A DNA stretch of 64,000 nt. Source: Pseudomonas sivasensis. Lineage in GTDB: Bacteria; Pseudomonadota; Gammaproteobacteria; Pseudomonadales; Pseudomonadaceae. The position numbers and the translations under genes are program-made. Location of the stretch: the NCBI RefSeq assembly GCF_013778505.1, contig NZ_JAAOWU010000004.1, positions 1 through 64,000 of the forward strand, read 5' to 3'. The notes under the pieces were generated by a model. The model was not told the origin of the DNA. It saw only the letters and a program-made list of their open reading frames with translations, and did no database searches. Positions 8,720-17,287 of this stretch are shown here, in pieces. Position 1 is the stretch's first letter. Each line of letters begins with the position of its first letter.

Positions 8720-9732
8720 CGCACCAGGGGCAGCGTCACCACAAATTCGCTGCCCTTGCCATGCCCATCACTCATCCCCGTCACCTTACCGCCGTGGGCT
8801 TCGACCAATTCACGCACTACCGTCAAGCCAATGCCCAGGCCCGTCACGTTGAAGCCGATGGCGTGTGTGTCTTGCACGTACGGGTCAAAAATGAACGGCA
8901 GTGCCTTGGCGGTAACACCGATGCCATTGTCGGCAATACTGATCCGCAACACTTTGGCGGTCACGGTGGCCGTCATGCTGATGGTGCCGCCTACGGGCGT
9001 GTACTTGGCCGCGTTGGCCAGCAGGTTGTGCAAAATCTGCGCGAGTCGGCCCGGGTCGCCGTTGACGATCAGAGCAGCGTCAGGCAGCTCGACATCAAAC
9101 TGTTGCTTTCGCGCAATCATCACCGGGCTACAGGCATCAACGGCGGCATTCAGAATACGCAGCATGTCCACTTCACTGCAGTTGATACGAAGCTTGCCGG
9201 TGCTGGCGCGCGAGACATCCAGTAAGTCGTCGACCAGTTGGGAAATATGCTGGACTTGGCCCTCGATCAACTCGCGCATGCGCGGCAGTTGATCACTGGG
9301 CAGCCGTACCATTCGCTCGGCAATCAGCTTGATGGGGGTCAGCGGATTACGCAGTTCATGGGCGACCATCGCAAGGATGCCTTTCTGCTGGTCCAACGCT
9401 CGCTCCGCTGTCGCCTGCAGGTCCTGGGCGCCGAGCGCTGCGATGACCAGTTGCGCGTTGGCCTCACGCAGTTCCTGAAACAGTTGCTCTTCCATGCCCG
9501 GCATGGCGACCGGTACGGATTGGGCCAGGAGTATGGCGAGCACCAACTGCTGGTTGGCCTCGATCAACTGCTCGACGTGCTGGGAATCCTCCAGGCAACT
9601 GTTGGCGTCACTCAGTTGCTGCTGCAATGCGGCCAGTACCGCTCGGGCTTCAACGGTTTTCTGGCCGAGCAGGAAGAGTTCGTGGGCAGCATTGGCTGCT
9701 TCACGCTCGTCCTCTCCAGCGCGTTTACTCAT
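8716..9732 (-). CDS. cytoplasmic sensor histidine kinase paired with KaiC-like ATPase
   Basis: A 338-residue histidine kinase with no membrane segment. Residues 1-115 are predicted helical and coiled-coil (many Glu, Gln, Leu); the phospho-acceptor box AHELRNP puts the His at position 125; the ATPase domain has the N box NLLANAAKYTP, DNGIGV and GLGIGL. It starts 15 bases after the KaiC-like gene and is surely co-transcribed with it. In cyanobacteria the kinase SasA reads KaiC state, so a similar read-out is an attractive inference, but this kinase lacks SasA's thioredoxin-like N-terminal domain. No response regulator is encoded nearby. Confidence 0.87.
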   Translation of the reverse strand: MSKRAGEDEREAANAAHELFLLGQKTVEARAVLAALQQQLSDANSCLEDSQHVEQLIEANQQLVLAILLAQSVPVAMPGMEEQLFQELREANAQLVIAALGAQDLQATAERALDQQKGILAMVAHELRNPLTPIKLIAERMVRLPSDQLPRMRELIEGQVQHISQLVDDLLDVSRASTGKLRINCSEVDMLRILNAAVDACSPVMIARKQQFDVELPDAALIVNGDPGRLAQILHNLLANAAKYTPVGGTISMTATVTAKVLRISIADNGIGVTAKALPFIFDPYVQDTHAIGFNVTGLGIGLTVVRELVEAHGGKVTGMSDGHGKGSEFVVTLPLVR

Positions 9733-9747
9733 GGGTCAACTCAGACA

Positions 9748-11202
9748 TTATCGTTCCTTAATTGGCTGGCTAGTCGGACGACCACCGAGCAGCCCTTCCT
9801 GGTCAGCGAGCATCTCGCCGATCTGCAGGCCATCGTCATTGATGTGATATTGGCGCAGCTCATCGCTGTGGGCACTGGCACGCACCTTGACCACGGCCAT
9901 GATGCGCAACAGGCGGCTGCGCACTTCGATGTAGCGCTGCACGATGATCGCATCGGTCAGGAACGCCGTGCCGTAAGGGCTGAAGCGCAGATCGGTGTAG
10001 CGGTCTTCCAGCTCCGAGGTCATCAATACACTGACCCCGGCGCGGGTCAACGCGGTGACCATGCGTGACAGCGACTCGCGGAAGTCCGCACGAAAGGTCG
10101 GCGCCAGGGCCAGCTCAAAGCCCGACAGCGAATCGATGACCACCCGCGTGGCGTTCAAGCGGCTGATCTCGCTCAGCAACAGTTGGACGATTTCGTCGAT
10201 GGACAAATCCGGCGCCCGGCTGTCCACCAGGCTGACCCTTCCGCTTTGGATCAGGTCTGCCAGGGTAGCGTTTTGCGAGCGGTTGGGCCGTTGCTCGAAC
10301 ACCGCGATAACGCCGGTTTCGCCATTGCGCGCACCCTCGGCCAGAAAGGTCGCCGCCAGGATGCTCTTACCCGACCCAGAAGGCCCCGCCACCAGCAGCG
10401 AATAGCCGCGAGGCAAACCGCCACCAAGCATTTCGTCGAGGCGTGGCACGCCCATTTTCAAGCGCTGCATCGGCAGCGTCATCGGTATCTCGACCGGGTT
10501 GAGCGGCGCAGGTGCGAACACATTGATGCCGGAACTGGCGATGCGGAAGGTATGCAAACCCGGCAAAGTCGGTTGGCCGCGCATCTTCATGACTTCCATC
10601 TTGCGCACCATGGAATTGCGCTCAACACTCTGGCGCAGCCAGATCAACCCGTCAGCTACGGTGAATATCGGGTTGGTGTCGGTTTCGGTGAAGTACTCAC
10701 CAATCAGGAAGGTGGTCGCCTGCCAAGTGGTCATCAACATGCCCAGTTGTTGAACGAACTGCGGCAGGTTGTTGTTGGGGTTGTGCTGAGTCTGGCTGGC
10801 CAGCACCACCGAACGAAAGGAATCGACAAACACCAGCGACGGTGAATGCGCCTCCACTTCGCTGACGATGCGCCGGAGCACTTCATCCAGGTCACCTGCC
10901 AGCGTGTCGTCAGCCAGGTTGATGTAGCGAATCGAGTGGTTGATCGCATCGTTGTCGAAAAAGTCGAACTGCTGCTGATAACGCAACATCTTCAACGGCG
11001 GCTCACCCAAGACAGTGAAAAACAGCGCGGGCCGCTCAGGTGTCGCTAGGGCGAACATCATCTGATGCGCCAGCGTGGTCTTGCCGCAGCCGGGAGGGCC
11101 GGCGATCAGGTTGAACGAAAACTCCGGCAATCCTCCGCCCAGCACCTCGTCCAGCCCTGGCACGCCGGTAGCCAGGCGGTTGATAGTTACTTTGGTGCTC
11201 AT
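9748..11202 (-). CDS. KaiC-like double-domain RecA ATPase
   Basis: A 484-residue protein starting at ATG 11202, which overlaps the upstream stop (ATGA) and has AGGAAAA before it. It holds two KaiC domains: the first with LDEVLGGGLPE and Walker A GPPGCGKT at 35-42, the second with LDEMLGGGLPRG and Walker A GPSGSGKS at 273-280. Aligned by eye with cyanobacterial KaiC, the phosphorylated Ser431/Thr432 pair corresponds to Ala413/Phe414, and the paired catalytic glutamates read Gly-Glu and Glu-Gln. It therefore probably hydrolyses ATP and may form rings, but should not run a KaiC-type phosphorylation cycle. No kaiA or kaiB is in the window. Confidence 0.88.
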   Translation of the reverse strand: MSTKVTINRLATGVPGLDEVLGGGLPEFSFNLIAGPPGCGKTTLAHQMMFALATPERPALFFTVLGEPPLKMLRYQQQFDFFDNDAINHSIRYINLADDTLAGDLDEVLRRIVSEVEAHSPSLVFVDSFRSVVLASQTQHNPNNNLPQFVQQLGMLMTTWQATTFLIGEYFTETDTNPIFTVADGLIWLRQSVERNSMVRKMEVMKMRGQPTLPGLHTFRIASSGINVFAPAPLNPVEIPMTLPMQRLKMGVPRLDEMLGGGLPRGYSLLVAGPSGSGKSILAATFLAEGARNGETGVIAVFEQRPNRSQNATLADLIQSGRVSLVDSRAPDLSIDEIVQLLLSEISRLNATRVVIDSLSGFELALAPTFRADFRESLSRMVTALTRAGVSVLMTSELEDRYTDLRFSPYGTAFLTDAIIVQRYIEVRSRLLRIMAVVKVRASAHSDELRQYHINDDGLQIGEMLADQEGLLGGRPTSQPIKER

Positions 11203-11633
11203 GGCGAATTTTCCTGCGAAGGGGTGTCGCTCAAAGAAGGTTTCCATACGTCGCGCAGCAAACGGGCAGTCAGCGAAGGCCCAATCAGCGTGGTCAGCAG
11301 CGTGTAAAAGGTGATCAGCAGCCCTTCACCGAAAAGCAGGGCATCCGCTTCACTTTGCTCAACCAGCACGGATTTGAGGCCGAGCAGATCCGGCGCCGCC
11401 TGCGCACGTTCAAACGTGCTGGCCAGGTGGGGATGAATGGAGGCGCTCAGGTGGATGCTGCGGCGTGTCAACGCAACAACGCCCTGCTGGCCGATGATCG
11501 GCGTCAGTGCGGCATCCATGCCTTGCAGTATCGACACGATCACTTCGGCGATACGCGCGGTATCAGCGCTGGGACCAACACGGTGCGCCAGAGAAGCTAC
11601 GATCTGGCGGCTCTCTTCGCTTAGCGTGGACAT
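11199..11633 (-). CDS. protein of unknown function, first gene of KaiC-like operon
   Basis: A 144-residue protein beginning MSTLSEESRQ; the open frame reaches 11765 but the extra residues look non-coding in character. It is mostly helical, with a hydrophobic stretch LLITFYTLLTTLIGPSLTA near the C terminus that is amphipathic rather than a clear membrane anchor. I recognise no family. Its TGA overlaps the ATG of the KaiC-like gene, so translation is coupled and a physical partnership is plausible. It occupies the place that kaiB has in other kai operons, but there is no KaiB thioredoxin-like signature in it. Confidence 0.65.
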   Translation of the reverse strand: MSTLSEESRQIVASLAHRVGPSADTARIAEVIVSILQGMDAALTPIIGQQGVVALTRRSIHLSASIHPHLASTFERAQAAPDLLGLKSVLVEQSEADALLFGEGLLITFYTLLTTLIGPSLTARLLRDVWKPSLSDTPSQENSP

Positions 11634-11694
11634 GACGGGCTTATATCCGATGAATTGAGACCCAGCGTACACCCTAAGGCGCTCGACCGAAGGT

Positions 11695-11950
11695 TTATTG
11701 AGTCGCTGTCTCAACACCAGCCCTTCGCCCCGGCCTGAAACCATGGGCACGCGCCGCCCAGACAATTGCCAGCGCCACGCCGATCAACACGAGCATCGCC
11801 CACGCAAACGAGGCCACGCCCCAGGTATCCAGCAGCACACCGCCCACCACACCACTGCCGGCGATTGCGCTGTTCCACGCCACCACGTTCAGCGACAACG
11901 CCACATCCGCCCCCTCGCCCGCCGCGATCAGCCAACTTCTGATGACCTGG
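11695..11950 (-). pseudogene. C-terminal remnant of an MFS transporter
   Basis: The minus strand encodes a fragment that reads like the last two to three membrane segments of a DHA1-type MFS transporter: GADVALSLNVVAWNSAIAG, GGVLLDTWG, then FAWAMLVLIGVALAIVWAAR and a basic tail to a TAA at 11695. The frame stays open to 12087, but those residues do not look like a transporter and there is no room for the other nine segments before fecI. It is a truncated relic whose N-terminal part has been lost, with the siderophore system now in its place. Confidence 0.65.
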
Positions 11951-12096
11951 GATATCGCCGCCTCGACGGTGCCGCGCCGTAGCAATCCGTCGAAATAACC
12001 GGCTTGCTTGGGCTGGATTCCCCATCGGTTAGTCAGCCCAGGCGATATAAATTCAGCAGGCCATGCTTGCTTTCGCTGATGGCACACCGCTAATCT

Positions 12097-12114
12097 TGCG
12101 AATAATTCTTATCC
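12097..12114 (+). promoter_or_regulatory. putative Fur box upstream of fecI
   Basis: TGCGAATAATTCTTATCC matches the right-hand 13 bases of the Fur consensus at about ten positions and lies 17 bases before the fecI start. Iron-repressed transcription of the ECF sigma factor is the normal arrangement for this class of system. Confidence 0.5.
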
Positions 12115-12130
12115 GCAGACGTATGCTCCC

Positions 12131-12652
12131 ATGTCGGCACGCCACCTTCCCTTGAACCACGCCGTCCATGCGCTCTACACCGAGCACCATGGCTGGTTGT
12201 TCGGCTGGCTGCGCAAAAAGCTGGGCTGCCCCCATAACGCCGCGGATCTTTCCCACGATACGTTTGTGCGAATCCTCACCTCCCGCGACGCCCTCGGTGG
12301 CATGCGCGAGCCCCGGGCGTTTCTCACCACAACGGCGCGCCACCTGATCATCGACCGCGCACGCCGGCGTCATCTGGAAGACACCTACCTGCGGGAATTG
12401 GCGCTGACCGTCGAGATGATGGAGCAGTGCCAGCAGTCGCCGGAACAGATCCTCGTCACCTTGGAGGCACTGGAACAGATTGCCTTCGTGCTCGACGGCC
12501 TGACCCTGAATGCGCGGCAGGCGTTCCTGCTGTACTTCCTCGAAGGTTTGCGCCAAAGCGAGATCGCCAGCCGTCTGGGAATTTCCGAGCGCATGGTGCG
12601 CAAGCACTTGATGAACGCGCTGATGCACTGCAACCACGCGCTGGACGTATGA
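12131..12652 (+). CDS. FecI-like ECF sigma factor
   Basis: A 173-residue sigma-70 family factor of the iron-starvation group. Region 2 shows HDTFVRIL and the promoter-melting helix with ITSRD-type spacing (LTSRDALGGMREPRAFLTTTARHLIID); region 4 ends with the helix-turn-helix GLRQSEIASRLGISERMVRKHLMNAL. It should direct transcription of the receptor gene two positions downstream when the siderophore is bound. The ATG at 12131 has only a weak ribosome binding site. Its stop overlaps the start of the FecR-like gene, so the two are translationally coupled. Confidence 0.9.
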   Translation: MSARHLPLNHAVHALYTEHHGWLFGWLRKKLGCPHNAADLSHDTFVRILTSRDALGGMREPRAFLTTTARHLIIDRARRRHLEDTYLRELALTVEMMEQCQQSPEQILVTLEALEQIAFVLDGLTLNARQAFLLYFLEGLRQSEIASRLGISERMVRKHLMNALMHCNHALDV

Positions 12653-13599
12653 GCGCCGACCTCGACCAGCAGGCCGCCAACTGGGTGATCCGTCTGAATG
12701 AAGGCAACCTCAGCGAGCGCGAGCAACAGCAATTCGAACGCTGGAAGGCCGCCGACCCACGGCACGTGGCCGCGTTTGAACGCTTGCAGGGTTTTGTCGG
12801 GCGTTTGCAGGCGTTGCGCCCGCAACAGGCGCCGGTGCAGGCCGCGCTGGAGGCCGCCCGGGTACGTCGGCGCAACCCGGCCGGCCGCGTGCTGCTAGGC
12901 GTGCTGCTGGCGTTGCCGGTGGCCCTGGCGCTGCGAACTTACCCGCCCAGTTACTGGCTGGCCGACCAGCGCACCGCCCGGGCGCAATGGCAGCAGGTCA
13001 ATCTGGAAGACGGCTCGCAATTGACCCTCGGCGGCAACAGCGCCGTCGACCTGACCTTCAACGGCCACCAGCGCCAGGTGCGCTTACTGCGCGGCGAAAT
13101 CCTCGTGCAAGTGGCCCACGATGCGACGCGGCCGTTTACGGTGGTGACCGACGACGGCCAGATGCGCGCCCTCGGCACGCGCTTCACGGTCAAGCGCGAA
13201 GCACCGGGTACGCTGCTGAGCATGCTCGAATCGACCGTCGCCGCCACCGACGCCAGCCAGCATGACGTTGTGCAGGTGAGCGCCGGCGAACAGGCACGCA
13301 TCACCCCGGACGCGGTCACGCTGCTGGGCAGGATCGACCCGCGCGCCACGGAGGACGCCTGGAAACACCATCAATTGGTGGTGCAGGACCGGCCGTTGCC
13401 GGAGGTGCTCGATGAACTCGCGCGCCAGTACGGCGGCCATGTGCAGTTCGATCGCCAGCAGTTGGCCGACCTGCGCGTGTCCGCTGTGTTGCCGCTGGAT
13501 AACCCGCGGCGCGCCTTGCAATTGATTGCCGACGGCCTGCCGGTGCGTATCCGCGCGTTCAGCCCGTTGTGGTTGCAGGTCGATCGCCTGGAAAAATAG
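12649..13599 (+). CDS. FecR-like anti-sigma/sigma regulator
   Basis: A 316-residue inner-membrane regulator starting at ATG 12649 inside the sigma-factor stop. The N terminus (QAANWVIRLNEGNLSEREQQQFERW, DPRHVAAFERL) is the DUF4880 anti-sigma domain; a single membrane segment lies near residue 85 (LLGVLLALPVALAL); the periplasmic part holds the FecR core with LTLGGNSAVDL and FTVVTDDGQMRALGTRFTV. The C-terminal STN-like region contacts the N-terminal domain of the receptor. It passes the signal from the occupied receptor to the sigma factor. Confidence 0.9.
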   Translation: MSADLDQQAANWVIRLNEGNLSEREQQQFERWKAADPRHVAAFERLQGFVGRLQALRPQQAPVQAALEAARVRRRNPAGRVLLGVLLALPVALALRTYPPSYWLADQRTARAQWQQVNLEDGSQLTLGGNSAVDLTFNGHQRQVRLLRGEILVQVAHDATRPFTVVTDDGQMRALGTRFTVKREAPGTLLSMLESTVAATDASQHDVVQVSAGEQARITPDAVTLLGRIDPRATEDAWKHHQLVVQDRPLPEVLDELARQYGGHVQFDRQQLADLRVSAVLPLDNPRRALQLIADGLPVRIRAFSPLWLQVDRLEK

Positions 13600-13674
13600 T
13601 TTCGCCTGCCGGGTTCCGCTTTTCACACCTGCCCCGTCAAGGAAGAAAGCACCTTAATAACAGGAATTTCTTCC

Positions 13675-16086
13675 ATGCCACGCCACCTCAAGCGTTCTCC
13701 CTTACCCCTCGCCCTGGCGATCAACCTGGTCAGCCTGGCTGCGCTGAGCTTAGGCGTGTGCAGCCCGGTGGCGGCGCAGGAGGCGGCGCGTTATGCCATC
13801 GCCGCCGGGCCGCTGGGACCTGCGCTGAACCTGTTCGCCCAGCAGGCCCATGTGGCGCTGCTGTTCGACAGCACAACCGTCGCCGGCCTGAACACCCCCG
13901 GCCTGCAAGGCGACTTCCCGGTGGCCCAGGGTTTTGCCCAGTTGCTGCGCGGCAGCGGCTTGCAGGCGATGCAAGGCGCCAATGGCTACGTGCTGGTGCC
14001 GATCAACACTGCAGGTTCCTTGGAACTGGGGCCCACGTCGATCACCGGGCGGATCGAAGAAAGCAGCACCGATCACGTCCAGGGCTATGTGGCTACGCGC
14101 AACCTCAGCGCCACCAAGACCGACACGCCGATCATCGAAACCCCGCAATCGCTGTCGGTGGTCACCAGCGACGAGATCCGCGACCGCCAATCGGAAACTC
14201 TGTCGCAGACCCTCGACCTGACCCCGGGCTTCACCAGCCAGCCCACCAGTTTCAACCGCACCTCGGACCGCTTCCGCATTCGCGGCTTCGATGTGGAATC
14301 GGCCACCGGCGGCTCCCTGCGCGACGGCCTGCGCTTGCAGAACAACTCCTACGACGGCGTGCAGGAACCCTATGGCCTGGAACGGGCGGAAGTGATTCGC
14401 GGCGCGGCGTCGGTGCTGTATGGCCAACTGTCGCCGGGCGGCCTGATCAATACCGTGAGCAAGCGCGCCAGCCAGACGCCCTACCACGAGATCAACCTAC
14501 AAGCCGGGCAGAACGACCGCAAGCAACTGTCCGCCGACTTCACAGGCCCGTTGGGCGACAGCGACACCTTGAGCTACCGTCTGACCCTGCTCGATCGCAA
14601 GAGCGACACCGCCGCCGACCACATCAACAACGACAAGATCTATGTGGCCCCGGCCCTGACCTGGCAACCAGACGACGACACCTCGCTGACCCTGCTGTCG
14701 TTCTACCAGAAGACCGAAACGGGCTTCTCCGCGCCGCTGCCCTATCAGTTAACCAAAGGCGTCGGCGAAGGCCGGTTCCAGATCGGCCGCCACGACTTTA
14801 TCGGCGAGCCGGACTACGACGAAATGAACGGCGAGATGTCGGCGCTCGGCTATGAGTTCGAACACCGCTTCGATGAACACACGCGTATCAGCAACAAGCT
14901 GCGTTACTACCAGTCGGATGTGACGTGGCGTTACCTGCAAGTCAACATCGCCGGCGCCAACATCGGCACCGCGCAAACCACCGGCCTGCTGCGGCGCCAA
15001 TACAGCGACCGCCAGGAACGCTCGCGGGGCCTGGCCAGCGACACCAATATCGAGAGCAAATGGCAGTTCGGCGACTGGCAGCACACCTTCCTGCTGGGCT
15101 TCGATGGTTACGACACCAGCTATGACTCGCACAACTTCCGTGGTACCGCACAGCCGTTGAACCTGGCGACCTACCAATATGGCCAGCCGGTGGTAGTGAA
15201 TCGCAACCCGGCCGCGGACCGTGGCTCGCAGATCGACACCCTGCAAAAAGGCATCTACTTCCAGGACCAGATCAAATTCGACGAACGTTGGATTCTGCTG
15301 TTGGGCGGCCGCCATGACTGGGCCAACCAGGACACCGAACTGTTCCGCAATTCGGCCAAGAGCAGCAAGCGCGATGAAGCTACCACCTGGCGCGCGGGGC
15401 TGGTGTACAAGGCCGACAACGGCCTGGCGCCTTACATCAGCTACAGCGAATCGTTCTTCCCGGTGGCCGGCACCGACAAGGCGGGACAAAGCTTTGTGCC
15501 CACCGAAGGCAAGCAGTATGAAATCGGTATCCGCTATCAACCCGAAGGCAGCGCCACGCTGCTGAGTGCAGCGGTGTACCAGTTGGAACAGCGAAACGTG
15601 CTGAGCCAGGACCGCACCGACCTCAATTTCTCGGTACAGGTCGGCGAAGTGCGTTCCCGTGGTTTCGAGCTTGAAGCCAAGACCGAAGTCACCCCCAACC
15701 TCAGCCTGATCTCGTCCTACGCCTACATCGACGCACGCATCACCAAAAGCGATATCGCCAGTGAAATCGGCCAACGCAGCGAAGATACGCCCTACCACCA
15801 GGCCGCCCTCTGGGCCGATTACCGCCTGGCGGCGCTCGGCATCCCGCAACTGCGCATCGGCGGCGGCGCCCGCTACAAAGGCACCACCCAGGCTTCCGGC
15901 GTGCCGTCATCGATGCCTGCCTATACCCTGTACGACGCCCGCGCCAGCTACGAGATCGACCCGCATTGGGAAGTCGCGCTGAACGCCAATAACGTCACCA
16001 ACAAGCGCTACACCTATTGCGAATTCGCGATTTGCCGGTATGGCGATGAGCGACAGTTGGTCAGTTCGTTGACGTATCGCTGGTAA
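13675..16086 (+). CDS. TonB-dependent siderophore receptor with N-terminal signalling domain (FecA/FpvA class)
   Basis: An 803-residue outer-membrane receptor. A signal peptide (core PLALAINLVSLAALSLGV, cleavage near VAAQEA) is followed by an STN signalling domain (about residues 38-105, from YAIAAGPLGPALNLFAQQ), the plug (TPQSLSVVTSDEIRD, FRIRGFDVESATGG, EVIRGAASVLYGQLSPGG) and a 22-strand barrel ending in the canonical terminal Trp (SSLTYRW). The STN domain shows it is a transducer that signals through the FecR/FecI pair just upstream. The ferric ligand is unknown; no siderophore synthesis or siderophore-interacting protein genes are adjacent. Confidence 0.92.
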   Translation: MPRHLKRSPLPLALAINLVSLAALSLGVCSPVAAQEAARYAIAAGPLGPALNLFAQQAHVALLFDSTTVAGLNTPGLQGDFPVAQGFAQLLRGSGLQAMQGANGYVLVPINTAGSLELGPTSITGRIEESSTDHVQGYVATRNLSATKTDTPIIETPQSLSVVTSDEIRDRQSETLSQTLDLTPGFTSQPTSFNRTSDRFRIRGFDVESATGGSLRDGLRLQNNSYDGVQEPYGLERAEVIRGAASVLYGQLSPGGLINTVSKRASQTPYHEINLQAGQNDRKQLSADFTGPLGDSDTLSYRLTLLDRKSDTAADHINNDKIYVAPALTWQPDDDTSLTLLSFYQKTETGFSAPLPYQLTKGVGEGRFQIGRHDFIGEPDYDEMNGEMSALGYEFEHRFDEHTRISNKLRYYQSDVTWRYLQVNIAGANIGTAQTTGLLRRQYSDRQERSRGLASDTNIESKWQFGDWQHTFLLGFDGYDTSYDSHNFRGTAQPLNLATYQYGQPVVVNRNPAADRGSQIDTLQKGIYFQDQIKFDERWILLLGGRHDWANQDTELFRNSAKSSKRDEATTWRAGLVYKADNGLAPYISYSESFFPVAGTDKAGQSFVPTEGKQYEIGIRYQPEGSATLLSAAVYQLEQRNVLSQDRTDLNFSVQVGEVRSRGFELEAKTEVTPNLSLISSYAYIDARITKSDIASEIGQRSEDTPYHQAALWADYRLAALGIPQLRIGGGARYKGTTQASGVPSSMPAYTLYDARASYEIDPHWEVALNANNVTNKRYTYCEFAICRYGDERQLVSSLTYRW

Positions 16087-16159
16087 TGCTCACCGGCACC
16101 GGCTCGGCAATGGTCAGCAGCACCAGCAAGCTGGCGAACGAGCCGATGGCCATGAACAG
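16061..16159 (-). pseudogene. C-terminal remnant of a second MFS-type transporter
   Basis: On the minus strand a 30-odd-residue piece reads LFMAIGSFASLLVLLTIAEP followed by a short polar tail and a TGA at 16061; this resembles the last membrane helix and tail of an MFS transporter. Upstream of it the frame loses transporter character and meets the dehydrogenase gene. It overlaps the last 26 bases of the receptor gene. It is too short to be functional. Confidence 0.4.
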
Positions 16160-16167
16160 GTCCGTGG

Positions 16168-17223
16168 TTAACCTGCGCCCGCAGCCAGGCTGAGTGCGTG
16201 GATCTTGTCGACAATCTGCCGTGAAGCCTTACGGATCGCCGTCGTCGTGTTGCCTGCGATATGCGGTGTCAGTTGGGCATTGCTGATGCCTGCCAGTGGC
16301 GAATCAAAACGGTCTTTTTCGTGGACAAAGGTATCGATGGCAACCGCTTTGATATGCCTGGGAAACGCGGTCATGAAGCTTGCCAACTGGGCTTCGTCGA
16401 CGATGCCGCCGCGAGCGGTATTGATCAGTATCGAGCCTTGGCGCATCAGCCTGAACTGGGCAAGGCCGAACAGGCATTGGGTGAGCGGTGTCAGCGGTAC
16501 GTGGATAGAAACCACGTCGGCCTCGCCCAGCAATTGTTCGAGGGTTTGCCGTCGCTCAAGCCCAAGGCTACGCGCGACCTGCTGCGTAAAACGCTCTGAA
16601 CCGCTGGCGATGACATTGATACCGAGCGATCCCGCTTTGCGTGCGACGGCTTGGGCAATGCTGCCGGTGCCCACCACCCCCAGCGTGAGTTCGCCGAATT
16701 CGAGGCCGGGCGCCAAGGTGCCCTTGGACCAGCGGCCGTTGTGCGTTTCGGCGTTGTAGTGGTCCAGGTCCCTGGATAAAAACAACGCCTGGGCGACGAC
16801 GTATTCGGCGACCGCCGACGCGTTGGAGCCCGGCGTGTTGAGTACGGTCACGCCACACCGCTCAGCCTCTTGCCGGTCGATATGGTTAACGCCTGTACCC
16901 GCTTGGGCGATGGCGCGCAGCGGCGTTGGCAGGGCCGATGATGCCGCGGCGCGGATCAGTTCGCTCTCAATGGGAATATTCAGGCGCGTCTTCAACACGC
17001 TATACCCCCCGGCCTGAGTCACGGCGTCGATAAAAGCTTGCCGGTCGTGGCCATTGATCTCGGTGTACCGGATGCGCTCGCCATAGTGCTCACGGATACT
17101 GTGTTTATCCGTGAAATAGTAGAGATTCAGGGTGACGATCAGGCCCAACTCAAGGAATCGGTCGACTTCCTCGAACAGCAACGGCGGGCCGGGAGCATCC
17201 AGTATCAGGGTGGTGAATGCCAT
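16168..17223 (-). CDS. D-isomer-specific 2-hydroxyacid dehydrogenase
   Basis: A 351-residue NAD(P)-dependent dehydrogenase of the D-2-hydroxyacid family. The Rossmann motif is TLGVVGTGSIAQAVA, the substrate arginine sits in NTARGGIVDEAQL, and the catalytic histidine in LTPHIAGNT; the acidic partner is likely in the VAIDTFVHEKD segment. It interconverts a 2-oxoacid and a D-2-hydroxyacid in the cytoplasm. It is transcribed on the same strand as the LysR gene and could belong to the neighbouring 2-oxoacid module, but the 64-base gap and direction do not prove it. Substrate unknown. Confidence 0.85.
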   Translation of the reverse strand: MAFTTLILDAPGPPLLFEEVDRFLELGLIVTLNLYYFTDKHSIREHYGERIRYTEINGHDRQAFIDAVTQAGGYSVLKTRLNIPIESELIRAAASSALPTPLRAIAQAGTGVNHIDRQEAERCGVTVLNTPGSNASAVAEYVVAQALFLSRDLDHYNAETHNGRWSKGTLAPGLEFGELTLGVVGTGSIAQAVARKAGSLGINVIASGSERFTQQVARSLGLERRQTLEQLLGEADVVSIHVPLTPLTQCLFGLAQFRLMRQGSILINTARGGIVDEAQLASFMTAFPRHIKAVAIDTFVHEKDRFDSPLAGISNAQLTPHIAGNTTTAIRKASRQIVDKIHALSLAAGAG

Positions 17224-17287
17224 ACCTGTGAGCCTCTTTAAAGGGTGTTCAACCGCACCGACACACTAGCACCGCGCCACACTGGTT

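Noticed and set aside
11951..12087. The upstream part of the minus-strand frame over the MFS remnant as a real N-terminal domain.
   Set aside because: Its residues show no membrane or family pattern and the frame enters the fecI promoter region with its Fur-like site.
12427..12648. An N-terminal extension of the FecR-like protein into the sigma-factor gene.
   Set aside because: The ATG at 12649 overlapping the sigma stop gives the exact family N terminus; the extension overlaps fecI in another frame.
14749..15849. A 366-codon minus-strand open frame within the siderophore receptor.
   Set aside because: Antisense shadow of the receptor barrel; no start signal and no protein-like motif.
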